From assembly GCA_031429355.1 (NCBI GenBank), contig JANOZM010000016.1, positions 496,001-560,000 on the forward strand: a stretch of DNA of 64,000 bases. The letters run 5' to 3'. Below, piece by piece: positions 16,645 through 25,848 of this stretch. How positions within the stretch are numbered: the first letter of the stretch is position 1; the number at the start of each line of letters is the position of its first letter. This DNA is from JANOZM01 sp031429355 (GTDB taxonomy: Bacteria > Pseudomonadota > Gammaproteobacteria > Burkholderiales > Burkholderiaceae_E). The position numbers and the translations under genes were made by a program. The notes under the pieces were generated by a model. The model did no database searches, was not told where the DNA came from, and worked only from the letters and a program-made list of their open reading frames with translations.

Positions 16645-17685
16645 ATGAACGCAATGCACCCTTCTGGCCTTCCCACTACCCTACCCAAGACCCATCCATT
16701 AATTTTGGCGGCTTCTATTGCCGTTATTTTTGCCAGCGCTACTGCAATGGCATCAATGTTTGGATTGATTGGGTCGTCGGCGCCTAAAGCAACAACGGTA
16801 ACGCCCCTTACAAGTTCGATAGCGCCAGTTTCGTCGGCCAATGCAACTCCAGTAGCAGCTTCCGTCGCGGCGACTTCGGCAACTTTACCGGCGGCCTCTT
16901 CTGTTTCACCTGAGGCAGTTAAAACGCCTATTATTCTTGCACCATCGGCTTCTAAAGCAATTCAATTGCCCGCTGCGGGTTCCGAAACTGCAAGCCGCGC
17001 AAGTGCGACGCCAGTTCGCCCTGCGACAACTCGCACAGCAAGTGCCACAAGTCCGGTCAATACTCCAATTACCGCTTCGAAGCCGTCGTATCCAGTGATT
17101 GCACAAAACCCGACTCCACCTGTGCAAGACAACCCAGCTAGTTATCCCGCCGTTAGTTATCCCGTTGGTAATCCCCCAGTACAAAATGCACCTGTAATAG
17201 CATCGGCTCCTGTACCGGATTATCGCTCGGCACCTGCACCGCAACAAACAACACAAACGCAATACATCGACCCTAATATTGGTACCGTCACCAGCATTCG
17301 TGAAGACCAACGCAAGAGCCAAGGTTCGGGCGTAGGCGCTATTGCAGGCGGCGCAGTTGGCGGTGCCTTGGGCAACCAAATGGGTAAAGGCAATGGTCGC
17401 GTTGCAGCCACTATTTTGGGAGCCATTGGCGGCGGTTTAATTGGTAACGAAATTGAGAAAAGCCAACGCGTTGTTACGACTTATGTTGCAACGGTTCGTA
17501 TGCCTGATGGCGCAATTCGTAATTTTAATTTTTCTAGCCGCCCTGCTTTAACGGTTGGCGATCAGTTTGATATTCGGACGGCTCCACAGGGTTCGCAAGC
17601 GCAATACGTAAAGCCCCGTAGATCAAGTCCGCCGGAAGCAGTTCGTAGCGATACGATGCGTAGCGATAACCCCTACAACACTTAA
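16645..17685 (+). CDS. Glycine-zipper 2TM domain envelope protein
   Basis: The 346-residue protein has an N-terminal hydrophobic segment (about residues 18-45) without a lipobox, a long Ala/Thr/Pro/Ser-rich linker (about 50-210), and then a glycine-zipper pair, VGAIAGGAVGGALGNQMG and ILGAIGGGLIGNEIEK near residues 231-272. That is the Rick_17kDa/2TM glycine-zipper domain found in SlyB/OmpA-like envelope proteins. GGAG at about 16634 precedes the ATG. The function of these proteins is poorly defined; they influence outer-membrane integrity and complex formation. The gene is monocistronic and convergent with the GspE-like gene. Confidence 0.8.
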   Translation: MNAMHPSGLPTTLPKTHPLILAASIAVIFASATAMASMFGLIGSSAPKATTVTPLTSSIAPVSSANATPVAASVAATSATLPAASSVSPEAVKTPIILAPSASKAIQLPAAGSETASRASATPVRPATTRTASATSPVNTPITASKPSYPVIAQNPTPPVQDNPASYPAVSYPVGNPPVQNAPVIASAPVPDYRSAPAPQQTTQTQYIDPNIGTVTSIREDQRKSQGSGVGAIAGGAVGGALGNQMGKGNGRVAATILGAIGGGLIGNEIEKSQRVVTTYVATVRMPDGAIRNFNFSSRPALTVGDQFDIRTAPQGSQAQYVKPRRSSPPEAVRSDTMRSDNPYNT

Positions 17686-17702
17686 TTTAACCCAGCATTT
17701 TT

Positions 17703-17724
17703 AACGCTGTACTTTTAAAGCGTT
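17703..17724. terminator. Short inverted repeat between convergent genes
   Basis: Arms AACGCT (17703-17708) and AGCGTT (17719-17724) flank a ten-base T-rich and A-rich loop between the glycine-zipper gene and the GspE-like gene. It overlaps the GspE stop codon. A six-pair stem without a clean T-run is weak evidence for termination. Confidence 0.25.
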
Positions 17725-19534
17725 ATCCCAAAATGGGCGGGGCTGCTTTTAGCACCTCGCTCATTGTCGTTAAACCGGCCGCTATTTTCTCGGCACCGGT
17801 AATCCGCATGGGTTTCATGTCGTGGCGTAACGCAGCTTTACGCAAATCACGCAGTTCAGCTTTGTCTGACACCATTTGGCGAAGCTCGTCGCTCATTGGT
17901 AGCATTTCATACAAACCAGTTCTGCCCTTATAGCCAGTGTTACGGCAATCTAAACAGCCCACTGGTTTATAAATACGCTCGGGCTTAGGCATAGTAAACG
18001 GCTTGATTAAATGATCCCATTCTTCTTGGGTCATTTCGCCTTCGGCTACTTTGCAGTGATGGCATAACTGGCGCACTAAACGCTGGGCCATGACGCCAAT
18101 AAAAGTTGCACTTAACAAGTACGGTGGCACACCTAAATCGAGCAAACGCGTTACCGCGCTGGCTGCATCGTTGGTATGCAATGTTGACAAGACTAAGTGC
18201 CCAGTCAGCGCCGCTTGAATCGCCATTTCCGCGGTTTCCAAATCGCGGATTTCGCCAACCATAATAATGTCGGGGTCTTGGCGCATTAACGCGCGAATGC
18301 CATCAGAAAAACTTAAATCAATATTGCCATTGACTTGCATTTGGTTAAAGCTGGGCTCGACCATCTCAATTGGGTCTTCGACAGTACACACGTTCACTTC
18401 TTCGTTGGCCAAGCCTTTTAATGTGGTGTACAACGTGGTCGTTTTACCGGAGCCTGTGGGGCCTGTTACCAAAACAATACCGTTGGGGCGCGAAGTCATA
18501 TCGGCCCAAATTATCTCTTCGTTTTTTTCAAAACCAAGCTCGTTAAAATTCTTTACCAGTACCTCGGGATCAAAAATACGCATCACCATTTTTTCACCAA
18601 AAGCAGTGGGCATTGTGGCTAAACGCAATTCAATTTCACGACCCGCTGCTGTACGGGTTTTAATGCGACCATCTAATGGGCGGCGTTTTTCAACCACGTC
18701 CATGCGGCCCAGCAATTTAATTCGGCTGACCATCGCAGCTAACACGGCCATGGGTACTTGATAGACATTGTGCAATACACCGTCAATACGAAAACGGATG
18801 CTCGCGTTATCGCGGCGCGGCTCTAAATGAATATCACTGGCGCGTGAGTCAAAGGCGTATTGCCAAAGCCAATCAACAATCGTAACAATATGCTGATCGT
18901 TGGCATCAAAATTTTTGCCTGTCTTGCCCATTTCAACCAGCGACTCCAAGTTTTGCTGGTTGTTATTAATACCGCTTTTAGTAGCGTCACGTACCGTTTT
19001 GGCAAGATTAAAAAACTCTACAATGTAGCGCTGAATATCAATAGGGTTAGCCACCACCACGCGAATATCGCGGCGTAGCATTTGCTGTAATTCTTTCACC
19101 CAATCGGTTAAAAATGGTTCAGCTGTTGCAACCACAACTTCGTGTGGTTTTACATCAACCGGCAAAATTCCAAAGCGCTCGGCATAGCCCGAACTCATTA
19201 GCTCGCCTAGCTTAGCCACTTCGATCTTCATTGGATCGATATGAAAATACTGCATCTCTGCTTTACGAGCAAACCACTCTACTAAAAATTCTAGATCTAA
19301 AACAATTTGTGGCGGCTTAAACCGCTTGGGTAAGCGCGTTGCTATTTGTACCAAAGCATGTTGATCGCTGGACGACGACAGGTTAATACTTTCGGCGATA
19401 CGCTTGGCCTCAGAACGCTCAATCACGCGGTCGTGATACAAGGCGCGCAATATGTCTTCGACCTTAACTTTTTGCCCACGAACGCCCACCGGCTTCATCG
19501 CAGCAGGCTGCTCTGAAATCGTGTTGGCATTCAT
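17723..19534 (-). CDS. GspE/PilB-family secretion ATPase (orphan)
   Basis: The ATG at 19534 gives 603 residues; a start at 19603 adds 23 unlikely residues. An N-terminal MshEN-like region (about 22-170) is followed by the ATPase core with Walker A GPTGSGKT (358-365), Asp box, Walker B PDIIMVGEIRD and His box STLHTNDAASAVTRL. The C-terminal zinc site has two Cys pairs (CHHC and CLDC) about 40 residues apart. These ATPases power type II secretion or type IV pilus extension. No gsp or pil gene is adjacent, and orphan copies at this kind of location are common in Burkholderiales, so the machine it serves is not shown here. Confidence 0.9.
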   Translation of the reverse strand: MNANTISEQPAAMKPVGVRGQKVKVEDILRALYHDRVIERSEAKRIAESINLSSSSDQHALVQIATRLPKRFKPPQIVLDLEFLVEWFARKAEMQYFHIDPMKIEVAKLGELMSSGYAERFGILPVDVKPHEVVVATAEPFLTDWVKELQQMLRRDIRVVVANPIDIQRYIVEFFNLAKTVRDATKSGINNNQQNLESLVEMGKTGKNFDANDQHIVTIVDWLWQYAFDSRASDIHLEPRRDNASIRFRIDGVLHNVYQVPMAVLAAMVSRIKLLGRMDVVEKRRPLDGRIKTRTAAGREIELRLATMPTAFGEKMVMRIFDPEVLVKNFNELGFEKNEEIIWADMTSRPNGIVLVTGPTGSGKTTTLYTTLKGLANEEVNVCTVEDPIEMVEPSFNQMQVNGNIDLSFSDGIRALMRQDPDIIMVGEIRDLETAEMAIQAALTGHLVLSTLHTNDAASAVTRLLDLGVPPYLLSATFIGVMAQRLVRQLCHHCKVAEGEMTQEEWDHLIKPFTMPKPERIYKPVGCLDCRNTGYKGRTGLYEMLPMSDELRQMVSDKAELRDLRKAALRHDMKPMRITGAEKIAAGLTTMSEVLKAAPPILG

Positions 19535-19723
19535 TGTGTTATCCGCTACAGCTGTGTTCAAAATCAGGCTCCAAAAAGGGCGATCCAATAACGCAACGAG
19601 CACTGTAAGCCGAGGAGCTGTCTAGGTGTTAGAAGCGTGAACCAAAAGGATGGGTGCGCGGCTGGGCGGCTGCGTGCTTGGTATGAACGGTGGGGGGCGT
19701 TGTATTTTATCGAACGGGTAAAA

Positions 19724-20404
19724 CTAAACCGACAAACCGACCCCATCACCAGCTTTTAGTGCATTCACCCAACCTCTAGCCTTCAACCCATACTGCTGCT
19801 CAACAATTGCAGCACGTTCGTACAAGCTCTCAATTGGTTGGTCAAATACTGGCCCTTTAAAAGCGAGCGCAATTATGTTGCCGGCTTCAACCGGCGGTAA
19901 GGCCAAAACGCGTCCATCAAACACTTGTTTTAAGCGCTTTAAGTTGCGCTCAAAGCTGGCGTGCTCGCCAAACAAGTTCACTGCTAATACGCTGCCCTTA
20001 GGGTCCATTGCGTTAAATACGTGTTGATAAAACTCGACGGTTTCGCATACTGGACCGCGTGCGTGTTGGTCATACAGATCGATTTGAATCACACCGAAGC
20101 GATTTTTTATAGCAGGCCGGGCAATGTAGTTGTTTGCGTCGTCGTTGACTAAAACGAGTTGCTGATGTTCGCGCGGTAGGCGAAATGCAACATGCGCGGC
20201 TTGAATCACCGAGCTACTAATTTCGACAGCAGTTAGTTCCGATTGGGGCATGTGCCGCAACACGAATTTCGAAAGCGCAGCTGCACCCAGTCCCATTTGC
20301 AGTTGACGTTCCGGCGGCGCTAAAAACAGCAACCACGCCATCATATGCTTGCAATAATCAAGCTCTAGGGCATCGGGTTTGCTAAGGCGCATGGCGCCTT
20401 GCAC
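19724..20404 (-). CDS. Spermidine synthase-like protein, true start unresolved
   Basis: From the GTG at 20404 the product is 226 residues with the SAM/dcSAM-binding motif QMGLGAAALSKF, the acidic VEISSSVI and IQIDLYDQHARG. This matches a spermidine synthase-like methyltransferase-fold family common in Burkholderiales. The same frame stays open upstream to the htpG stop and reads ISFSEVGGVRFLHFASEWVQGAMR, which looks like real coding sequence for the family's N-terminus. Yet there is no ATG, GTG or TTG between 20407 and 20515, only rare codons such as ATT (20515) or CTG (20488), and no ribosome site before the GTG at 20404. The gene may use a rare start, be re-initiated from htpG, or be damaged. 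Aminopropyl transfer is not proven. Confidence 0.75.
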   Translation of the reverse strand: MQGAMRLSKPDALELDYCKHMMAWLLFLAPPERQLQMGLGAAALSKFVLRHMPQSELTAVEISSSVIQAAHVAFRLPREHQQLVLVNDDANNYIARPAIKNRFGVIQIDLYDQHARGPVCETVEFYQHVFNAMDPKGSVLAVNLFGEHASFERNLKRLKQVFDGRVLALPPVEAGNIIALAFKGPVFDQPIESLYERAAIVEQQYGLKARGWVNALKAGDGVGLSV

Positions 20405-20515
20405 CCATTCGGATGCAAAATGTAAAAACCGGACGCCCCCAACTTCTGAGAAAGAAATTTGGGGATCCGGCTTTATCTTTGCGCGCAGTTGCGCTGCCGT
20501 TTTTGCTGTTTTAAT

Positions 20516-22465
20516 TTACGCTAACCCAAGCAACAATGTATTGACGGACTTAACGTAAGCCGCTGGGTCTTCTAAATGGCCACCTTCGGCCAGTAGCGCT
20601 TGATCAAACAACAAGTGACACCACTGATTAAACTGCGCCTCTTGCCCTGCATCAATGGCTTTTAGACGTGCAATAAACGGATGACTAGGGTTAATTTCTA
20701 ATACCGGTTTGCTATCGGGGGCTTTTTGTCCGGCTTGCTTTAATAAGCGTTGCAAATGTCCACTAACGTCGCCGTCTTTAGCCACTAAGCAGCTGGGCGA
20801 ATCGACCAAACGATTGGTTACTTTAACATCGCTGGCTTTGTCGGCTAAAGCGGTTTTCATGCGTACTAAAATATCTTCGTTGGCTTTATTAGCATCGTCC
20901 AACTGCTTGGTTTCTTCTTCGCTAGATAGTGCGCCTAAATCGACCGAACCTTTGGCTACCGACACTAGTTCTTTGCCATCAAACTCGTTGAGGTAAGACA
21001 ACATCCATTCGTCAACTCGATCGGTCATCAATAAAACTTCGACGCCCTTCGAACGAAATACTTCTAAGTGCGGGCTGTTGCGGCCCGCTTTGGTGTTCTC
21101 GGCAGTGACGTAATAAATTTTGTCTTGTCCTTCTTTAAGACGGCTAACGTAATCGCTTAACGAAACAGTTTGCTCGTCACCTTCGGCATTGGTTGAGGCA
21201 AAACGCAACAACTTTGCAATGCGCTCTTGATTACCAAAATCTTCACCAGCGCCCTCTTTTAGTACCGAACCAAAGTGAGTCCAAAACTCTTCGTACTTTT
21301 CTTTTTTGTTTTCAGCTAAATCTTTGAGCATGCTTAACACGCGCTTAGTCGATCCTTCGCGAATCGCTTTTACATCGCGGCTCTCTTGCAAAATTTCGCG
21401 TGATACATTTAACGGTAAATCAGCGGAATCAATTACACCGCGCACGAAACGCAAGTAGCCAGGCATTAACTGCTCGGCCTCGTCCATGATAAAGACGCGT
21501 TTAACGTAGAGTTTTAAGCCGTGCTTTTGTTGGCGGTCGTATAAATCAAAAGGTGCTTTTGCCGGAATAAACAATAATTGAGTATATTCGGTGCGTCCCT
21601 CAACCCGGTTGTGGGTATGGGCGATAGGGTCTACAAAATCATGGCTAATGGCTTTGTAGAACTCGTTGTACTGCTCTTCGGTAATTTCGCTTTTGCTGCG
21701 AGTCCATAGAGCGCTTGCTTGGTTAACGGTTTCAACTTCTTCATCGGTGACGTAACCGCTTTTTTCTGCATCCCATTTTTCTTTGTGCATACGAATCGGC
21801 AAACCGATGTGATCGGAATACTGGCGCACAATGCGGCGCAACGCTTGACCCGACAACAAATCGGCCGGGTCTTCGCCTTCGGCGTCACTAGCGGGGGTGC
21901 GTAAATGCAATTGTATTTCTGTTCCGCGGCCCGCTTTTTCGGTGTGAGTAATACTAAATTCACCGGAACCGTCTGATTCCCATTCGACCGCTTCATTAGC
22001 AGCAACACCGGCCTTGCGGGTACGAACCGTTACTTTATCGGCCACGATAAATGCCGAGTAAAAACCAACGCCAAACTGACCAATTAAATTGCTGTCTTTG
22101 GACTTATCGCCGTTCTTGTCATCCGACAAAGTCTTAAAAAACTCTTTTGTGCCCGAGCGCGCAATGGTTCCCAAGTTGTCAATACACTCTTGGCGATTCA
22201 TGCCAATACCGTTATCCGAAATGGTAATGGTTCGCGCCGCTTTATCAAAACTAATGTCGATATGTAGATCGCCATCGCCTTCGTACAAGTCTTGCTGATT
22301 AAGCGCCAAGAAACGCAATTTATCGCAAGCATCGGAAGCATTTGAAATGAGCTCGCGCAAGAAAATTTCACGGTTGCTGTACAGCGAGTGAATCATCAAG
22401 CTAAGCAATTGCTTAACTTCGGTTTGAAAGCCTAGGGTTTGTTTTTCAGAGGTAGTGGCGGTCAT
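20516..22465 (-). CDS. htpG: Chaperone HtpG (Hsp90)
   Basis: The 649-residue protein starts with the Hsp90 N-domain: QTEVKQLLSLMIHSLYSNREIFLRELISNASDACDKLRF, the ATP-lid DNGIGM and GQFGVGFYSAFIVADKV. The middle domain (LYVKRVFIMDEAEQLMPGYLRFVRGVIDS and NVSREILQE) and C-terminal dimerisation domain follow. HtpG is the cytosolic ATP-dependent chaperone for late folding. Its TAA at 20518-20516 is directly followed in the same frame by the spermidine-synthase-like sequence. The 5' end is separated from the MocR gene by about 60 bases, and I saw no clear heat-shock promoter. Confidence 0.97.
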   Translation of the reverse strand: MTATTSEKQTLGFQTEVKQLLSLMIHSLYSNREIFLRELISNASDACDKLRFLALNQQDLYEGDGDLHIDISFDKAARTITISDNGIGMNRQECIDNLGTIARSGTKEFFKTLSDDKNGDKSKDSNLIGQFGVGFYSAFIVADKVTVRTRKAGVAANEAVEWESDGSGEFSITHTEKAGRGTEIQLHLRTPASDAEGEDPADLLSGQALRRIVRQYSDHIGLPIRMHKEKWDAEKSGYVTDEEVETVNQASALWTRSKSEITEEQYNEFYKAISHDFVDPIAHTHNRVEGRTEYTQLLFIPAKAPFDLYDRQQKHGLKLYVKRVFIMDEAEQLMPGYLRFVRGVIDSADLPLNVSREILQESRDVKAIREGSTKRVLSMLKDLAENKKEKYEEFWTHFGSVLKEGAGEDFGNQERIAKLLRFASTNAEGDEQTVSLSDYVSRLKEGQDKIYYVTAENTKAGRNSPHLEVFRSKGVEVLLMTDRVDEWMLSYLNEFDGKELVSVAKGSVDLGALSSEEETKQLDDANKANEDILVRMKTALADKASDVKVTNRLVDSPSCLVAKDGDVSGHLQRLLKQAGQKAPDSKPVLEINPSHPFIARLKAIDAGQEAQFNQWCHLLFDQALLAEGGHLEDPAAYVKSVNTLLLGLA

Positions 22466-22524
22466 GGCTGCAATGATTAATTAAGTTGGAGCAAATATTG
22501 GGATGAAATCGGATTTTTCAAGCA

Positions 22525-24087
22525 TTAATTCTTTTGATCCAAAGCCTTGCCTAAAGCATTCAACATGGCGGGCTTTGAACAAGCCGCAATGTTAAACCGC
22601 AAAAACCTGCTTTCACGCTGATCGGGGTGGAACAAACTGCCCGGTGCTAGCAAGTAACCCTGCTCTAGCATGCGACGGGCGAGCGCATTTGTATTTTTGC
22701 CGGCATCCATCCATAAAAACATACCCACGCCAGGATTGGCGTAGGCGCGCAATCCCAAACGCTCTAGGCTCTTGGTAGCCGACTCGCGCACTTGTGAAAG
22801 CCGCGTACGAAGGCGCTCTAAATGATGGCGGTAGTGGCCCTCGGACAAAATTTTGTAGACTAAGCGCTCGCCCAATTCGGAAGAAGTTAAACCGACTAGC
22901 ATTTTAGTATCGGTAAATTCGCGCGCCAACGCGGGGTCTGCCGCAATAAAACCGACGCGCAAATTAGGTGCTAATGTTTTCGAGAAACCGCCCAAATAAA
23001 TGACGCGTTTAAGCTGATCTAGGCTAGCTAAGCGAGTGCAGTTTTGCGCCTGCTGTCCAAAGTGCAAATCGCAATAAACATCATCCTCTACTAGCCAGTA
23101 ATCGTGCTCCTCGGCAATGCGTAACATTTGAAACGCCTTGGCCGCACTAAGCGCTGTACTGGTAGGGTTATGCAAGACACTACTGGTTACGTACAGGCGT
23201 GGTTTATGCAATTGACTTAAGTTGCGAAGCGCATCTAAATCGGGGCCGTCAGGCAGGCGCGGTACGCCAACAACTTTGACACCCAAGCGCGATAATCTGC
23301 CAAATAGCAAGAACCAACTCGGGTCATCTACTAACGCTGTATCGCCCGGTTTTAATAAAGATTGAGCGACTAAATCTAGCCCTTGAGTTACGCCGCAAGT
23401 GGTTAAAATTTGCTCGGGTTGCGCTTCAATTTCCATTGCCGACAATTTCATTTGCAATTGCTGGCGTAATGGTAAGTAACCTTGCGGCTGCCCATAGTCT
23501 AAAAATGCAGCACCGTTTTGGCGGCCAATAGAACGCAAACTGGCGCTAACTAATTCGGCATCTAACCACTGCGCTGGCAGCACCCCGCCGCCAGGTGCAT
23601 CACCGGCTGGTAACTGGCGAAACATATTGCGTAACAACCAAACAACATCGATGTTTGGGTTCGGCGATTCAGCCCAAGCGCGTGCTTTTTTTAACGACGC
23701 ATCGACGTTGCGATGACGCACAAAAAACCCGCTACCACGGCGCGACTCTAAATGACCGCGCGCTATTAAACGATCGTAAGCTTCGACGACCGTAAAGCGC
23801 GAAACTTGTGCGTCCACAGCAAATTGGCGAATTGACGGAATGCGGCTACCGGATCTAAATACCCCTTGCTCTATTCGGCGTTCGTACCACTCTACAATTT
23901 GTTCAACCAAAGTACGCTCAGAGCCTTGCTCTAGTTGCGGAACAAATTGCGGAACCGTGAAGCCTAAAGCGCTAGATTCAGCAGCGCGACTAGCATTACT
24001 TGTGAATAATTCCAATTTGAATATAAACCTATATTGATGTTGCACAATTTGAAATCGATAACCTAGACACTCGCAAGTACCGGCCAT
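22525..24087 (-). CDS. MocR-type transcription regulator (GntR HTH plus aminotransferase fold)
   Basis: Residues about 60-130 form a GntR winged helix (VEQIVEWYERRIEQGVFRSGSRIPSIRQFAVDAQVSRFTVVEAYDRLIARGHLESRRGSGFFV). After a linker comes a PLP-dependent type I aminotransferase domain with TTCGVTQGLDLVAQ, DDPSWFLLFG, LVEDDVYCDLHF and the PLP lysine in YLGGFSKTLAPNLRVG. MocR proteins sense amino acids or PLP and often control a divergent exporter; here a LysE-family gene is divergent. The ATG at 24087 overlaps an inverted-repeat arm; a TTG at 24015 would leave a more normal promoter, so the first ~25 residues are uncertain. Total length is 520 residues. Confidence 0.88.
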   Translation of the reverse strand: MAGTCECLGYRFQIVQHQYRFIFKLELFTSNASRAAESSALGFTVPQFVPQLEQGSERTLVEQIVEWYERRIEQGVFRSGSRIPSIRQFAVDAQVSRFTVVEAYDRLIARGHLESRRGSGFFVRHRNVDASLKKARAWAESPNPNIDVVWLLRNMFRQLPAGDAPGGGVLPAQWLDAELVSASLRSIGRQNGAAFLDYGQPQGYLPLRQQLQMKLSAMEIEAQPEQILTTCGVTQGLDLVAQSLLKPGDTALVDDPSWFLLFGRLSRLGVKVVGVPRLPDGPDLDALRNLSQLHKPRLYVTSSVLHNPTSTALSAAKAFQMLRIAEEHDYWLVEDDVYCDLHFGQQAQNCTRLASLDQLKRVIYLGGFSKTLAPNLRVGFIAADPALAREFTDTKMLVGLTSSELGERLVYKILSEGHYRHHLERLRTRLSQVRESATKSLERLGLRAYANPGVGMFLWMDAGKNTNALARRMLEQGYLLAPGSLFHPDQRESRFLRFNIAACSKPAMLNALGKALDQKN

Positions 24088-24088
24088 T

Positions 24089-24176
24089 TACTTTACAATT
24101 GTGCCGGAAGGTTTGCCAATACAGCCAACTGTTAATATCACTTATTGTATTGGTACTGTATCGTTTTTGTAAAGTA
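24089..24176. promoter_or_regulatory. Candidate operator pair in the MocR/LysE divergent region
   Basis: TACTTTACA (24089-24097) and TGTAAAGTA (24168-24176) are inverted copies 79 bases apart, about eight helical turns, in the gap between the two divergent genes. Such spaced half-sites fit binding by a dimeric MocR regulator with DNA looping or bending, but this is inference. Confidence 0.4.
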
Positions 24177-24221
24177 GCCAATGATAAGCTACACGCATGA
24201 ATACTTTTACCCTCCGCTGCT

Positions 24222-24848
24222 ATGGATTTTATTAATCAATCATTCGTAGCGCTAACCCTTTTTGCATTTGTTAGCTCAATCACTCCTGGTCCCAACAACT
24301 TAATGTTGCTTGCTAGTGGCGTTAACTTTGGGTTCAAAGCCACCATCCCGCACATGTTGGGGATAGGCATTGGATTTGGCTTAATGTTATTGGGTGTTGC
24401 AATGGGTTTTATGCAATTGTTTGGCCTTGTACCGTTGCTTCGCACCCTGATGAAGTGGGCCGGTGTGGCTTACTTGTTATGGATGGCGTGGGGATTGGTA
24501 CGAGCTGCACACCAGCAACAATCCGGTTTGGCTGACAACGCAGGCAACAGAAAACTAAAGCCCATGAGCTTTTTTGCTGCGGCAGCTTTTCAATGGATCA
24601 ACCCTAAAGCTTGGTGGATGGCAGTTTCTATGAGCAGCGCCTATTTACCGGTAAATCCATCAATGTCTTTATTGTTAATAGCGGCCCTGATATTTGTCGT
24701 CATCAACATTCCAACCGTTTCGCTATGGACATTTTTAGGAACCCAAATGCGCCGCTGGCTTACCGAACCCAAAAAACTAATGCTCTTTAACTACACTATG
24801 GCCGTATTGCTAGTGGCTTCGTTACTTCCGATTGTGTTTGAAAAATGA
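24222..24848 (+). CDS. LysE/RhtB-family amino acid exporter
   Basis: The 208-residue protein has about six hydrophobic segments and the LysE signature near the N-terminus, SSITPGPNNLMLLASGVNFGFKATIPHMLGIGIGFG. INPKAWWMAVS in the middle is also typical. LysE/RhtB exporters move amino acids or analogues out of the cell using the proton gradient. It is divergent from the MocR regulator, the usual arrangement for control by the exported amino acid. Its last four bases overlap the next gene (ATGA), so an EamA transporter is translated with it. The substrate cannot be told from sequence. Confidence 0.88.
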   Translation: MDFINQSFVALTLFAFVSSITPGPNNLMLLASGVNFGFKATIPHMLGIGIGFGLMLLGVAMGFMQLFGLVPLLRTLMKWAGVAYLLWMAWGLVRAAHQQQSGLADNAGNRKLKPMSFFAAAAFQWINPKAWWMAVSMSSAYLPVNPSMSLLLIAALIFVVINIPTVSLWTFLGTQMRRWLTEPKKLMLFNYTMAVLLVASLLPIVFEK

Positions 24849-25708
24849 ACAACACAACAAAAGGCTATGCGCTGGGCTTAGTAGGCATCGTGATGTTTAG
24901 TATGACCCTGCCCGCCACAAAAATTGCCGTCGTAGAAATGACACCTAACTTTATTGCGTTTGGCCGCGCTTTGGTGGCCGGTTTGCTTGCAGTAGTCGTA
25001 TTAGCGGCGCGCAAAGCAACTCTCCCTACCCGCGAACAGTGGCCTTGGATTGCCATAGCGGCTTTTGGCGTTGTATTTGGTTTTCCGTATTTTTCTACGC
25101 AAGCATTACGCGGCATGAGTGCCAGCCATGGGGCCATTATTACGGGCTTATTGCCATTAGCAACAGCTGCTTGCGCTGTTGTCTTGAACCGAGAGCGCCC
25201 TGCAAAAGTTTTTTGGATATGGGCGCTGCTAGGTAGCGCGATTGTTATCGGCTTTGCGCTGCTTAGTAATAGTGACGGATTCAAAGCCAACTTCGCAATG
25301 TTTGCCGCTATTATTTTAGGCGCGATTGGTTACGCAGCGGGCGCGCGGTTATCGGCAAAATTAGGTGGCATCAACACGATTTGCTGGGCTTTAGTGCTTA
25401 GTCTACCAATAAACGCCCTACTGGTTTGTCTAACAACAATACCACCAACGACCACTAGCCCACAGGCCTGGCTGGCGTTTGCTTATATTAGTGTTTTTTC
25501 GATGTTTATCGGCTTCTTTTTTTGGTACAACGGCCTGGCTATTGGCGGCGTTGCAAAGGTTGGGCAAATACAATTACTGCAACCGTTTTTTACGATTGCA
25601 TTTGCGAATCTTGTAAACAAAGAGCCATTTGAAATACGTACTTTAATGGTTGGCGTGTTGGTCGTTTTTGTGGTGATGATGGGGCGGCGCAGCTCGGTAA
25701 AACGGTAA
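24845..25708 (+). CDS. EamA-type drug/metabolite transporter
   Basis: The 287-residue protein shows ten hydrophobic segments in two EamA repeats; landmarks are TLPATKIAVVEMTPNFIAFGRALVAGLLA in the first and AYISVFSMFIGFFFWYNGLAIGGVAKVGQIQLLQP in the second. DMT/EamA proteins export metabolites such as amino acids or purines. Start overlaps the stop of the LysE gene by four bases, so both transporters probably belong to the MocR-controlled unit. Having two exporter families in one transcript is unusual enough to note. Confidence 0.87.
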   Translation: MNNTTKGYALGLVGIVMFSMTLPATKIAVVEMTPNFIAFGRALVAGLLAVVVLAARKATLPTREQWPWIAIAAFGVVFGFPYFSTQALRGMSASHGAIITGLLPLATAACAVVLNRERPAKVFWIWALLGSAIVIGFALLSNSDGFKANFAMFAAIILGAIGYAAGARLSAKLGGINTICWALVLSLPINALLVCLTTIPPTTTSPQAWLAFAYISVFSMFIGFFFWYNGLAIGGVAKVGQIQLLQPFFTIAFANLVNKEPFEIRTLMVGVLVVFVVMMGRRSSVKR

Positions 25709-25848
25709 TTGGGTATCCGTTAAACCAACCGCGCCCCCCCTTGTGAGCTGTAATGACCGCCTACCTAAAATTAGCGATCTACTAGAAATCGCGCTACGTC
25801 GTTTTTCATTACGCAGCTCGATTAATACAAAGATTCAAAGCAAACGCA

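Noticed and set aside
16906..17379. 157-codon Cys/Arg-rich minus-strand frame
   Set aside because: It is opposite the Ala/Thr/Pro-rich linker of the glycine-zipper protein; the Cys and Arg content is an artefact of the GC-rich codons.
18267..18761. 164-codon plus-strand frame
   Set aside because: It is antisense to the core ATPase motifs of the GspE-like gene and has no start context.
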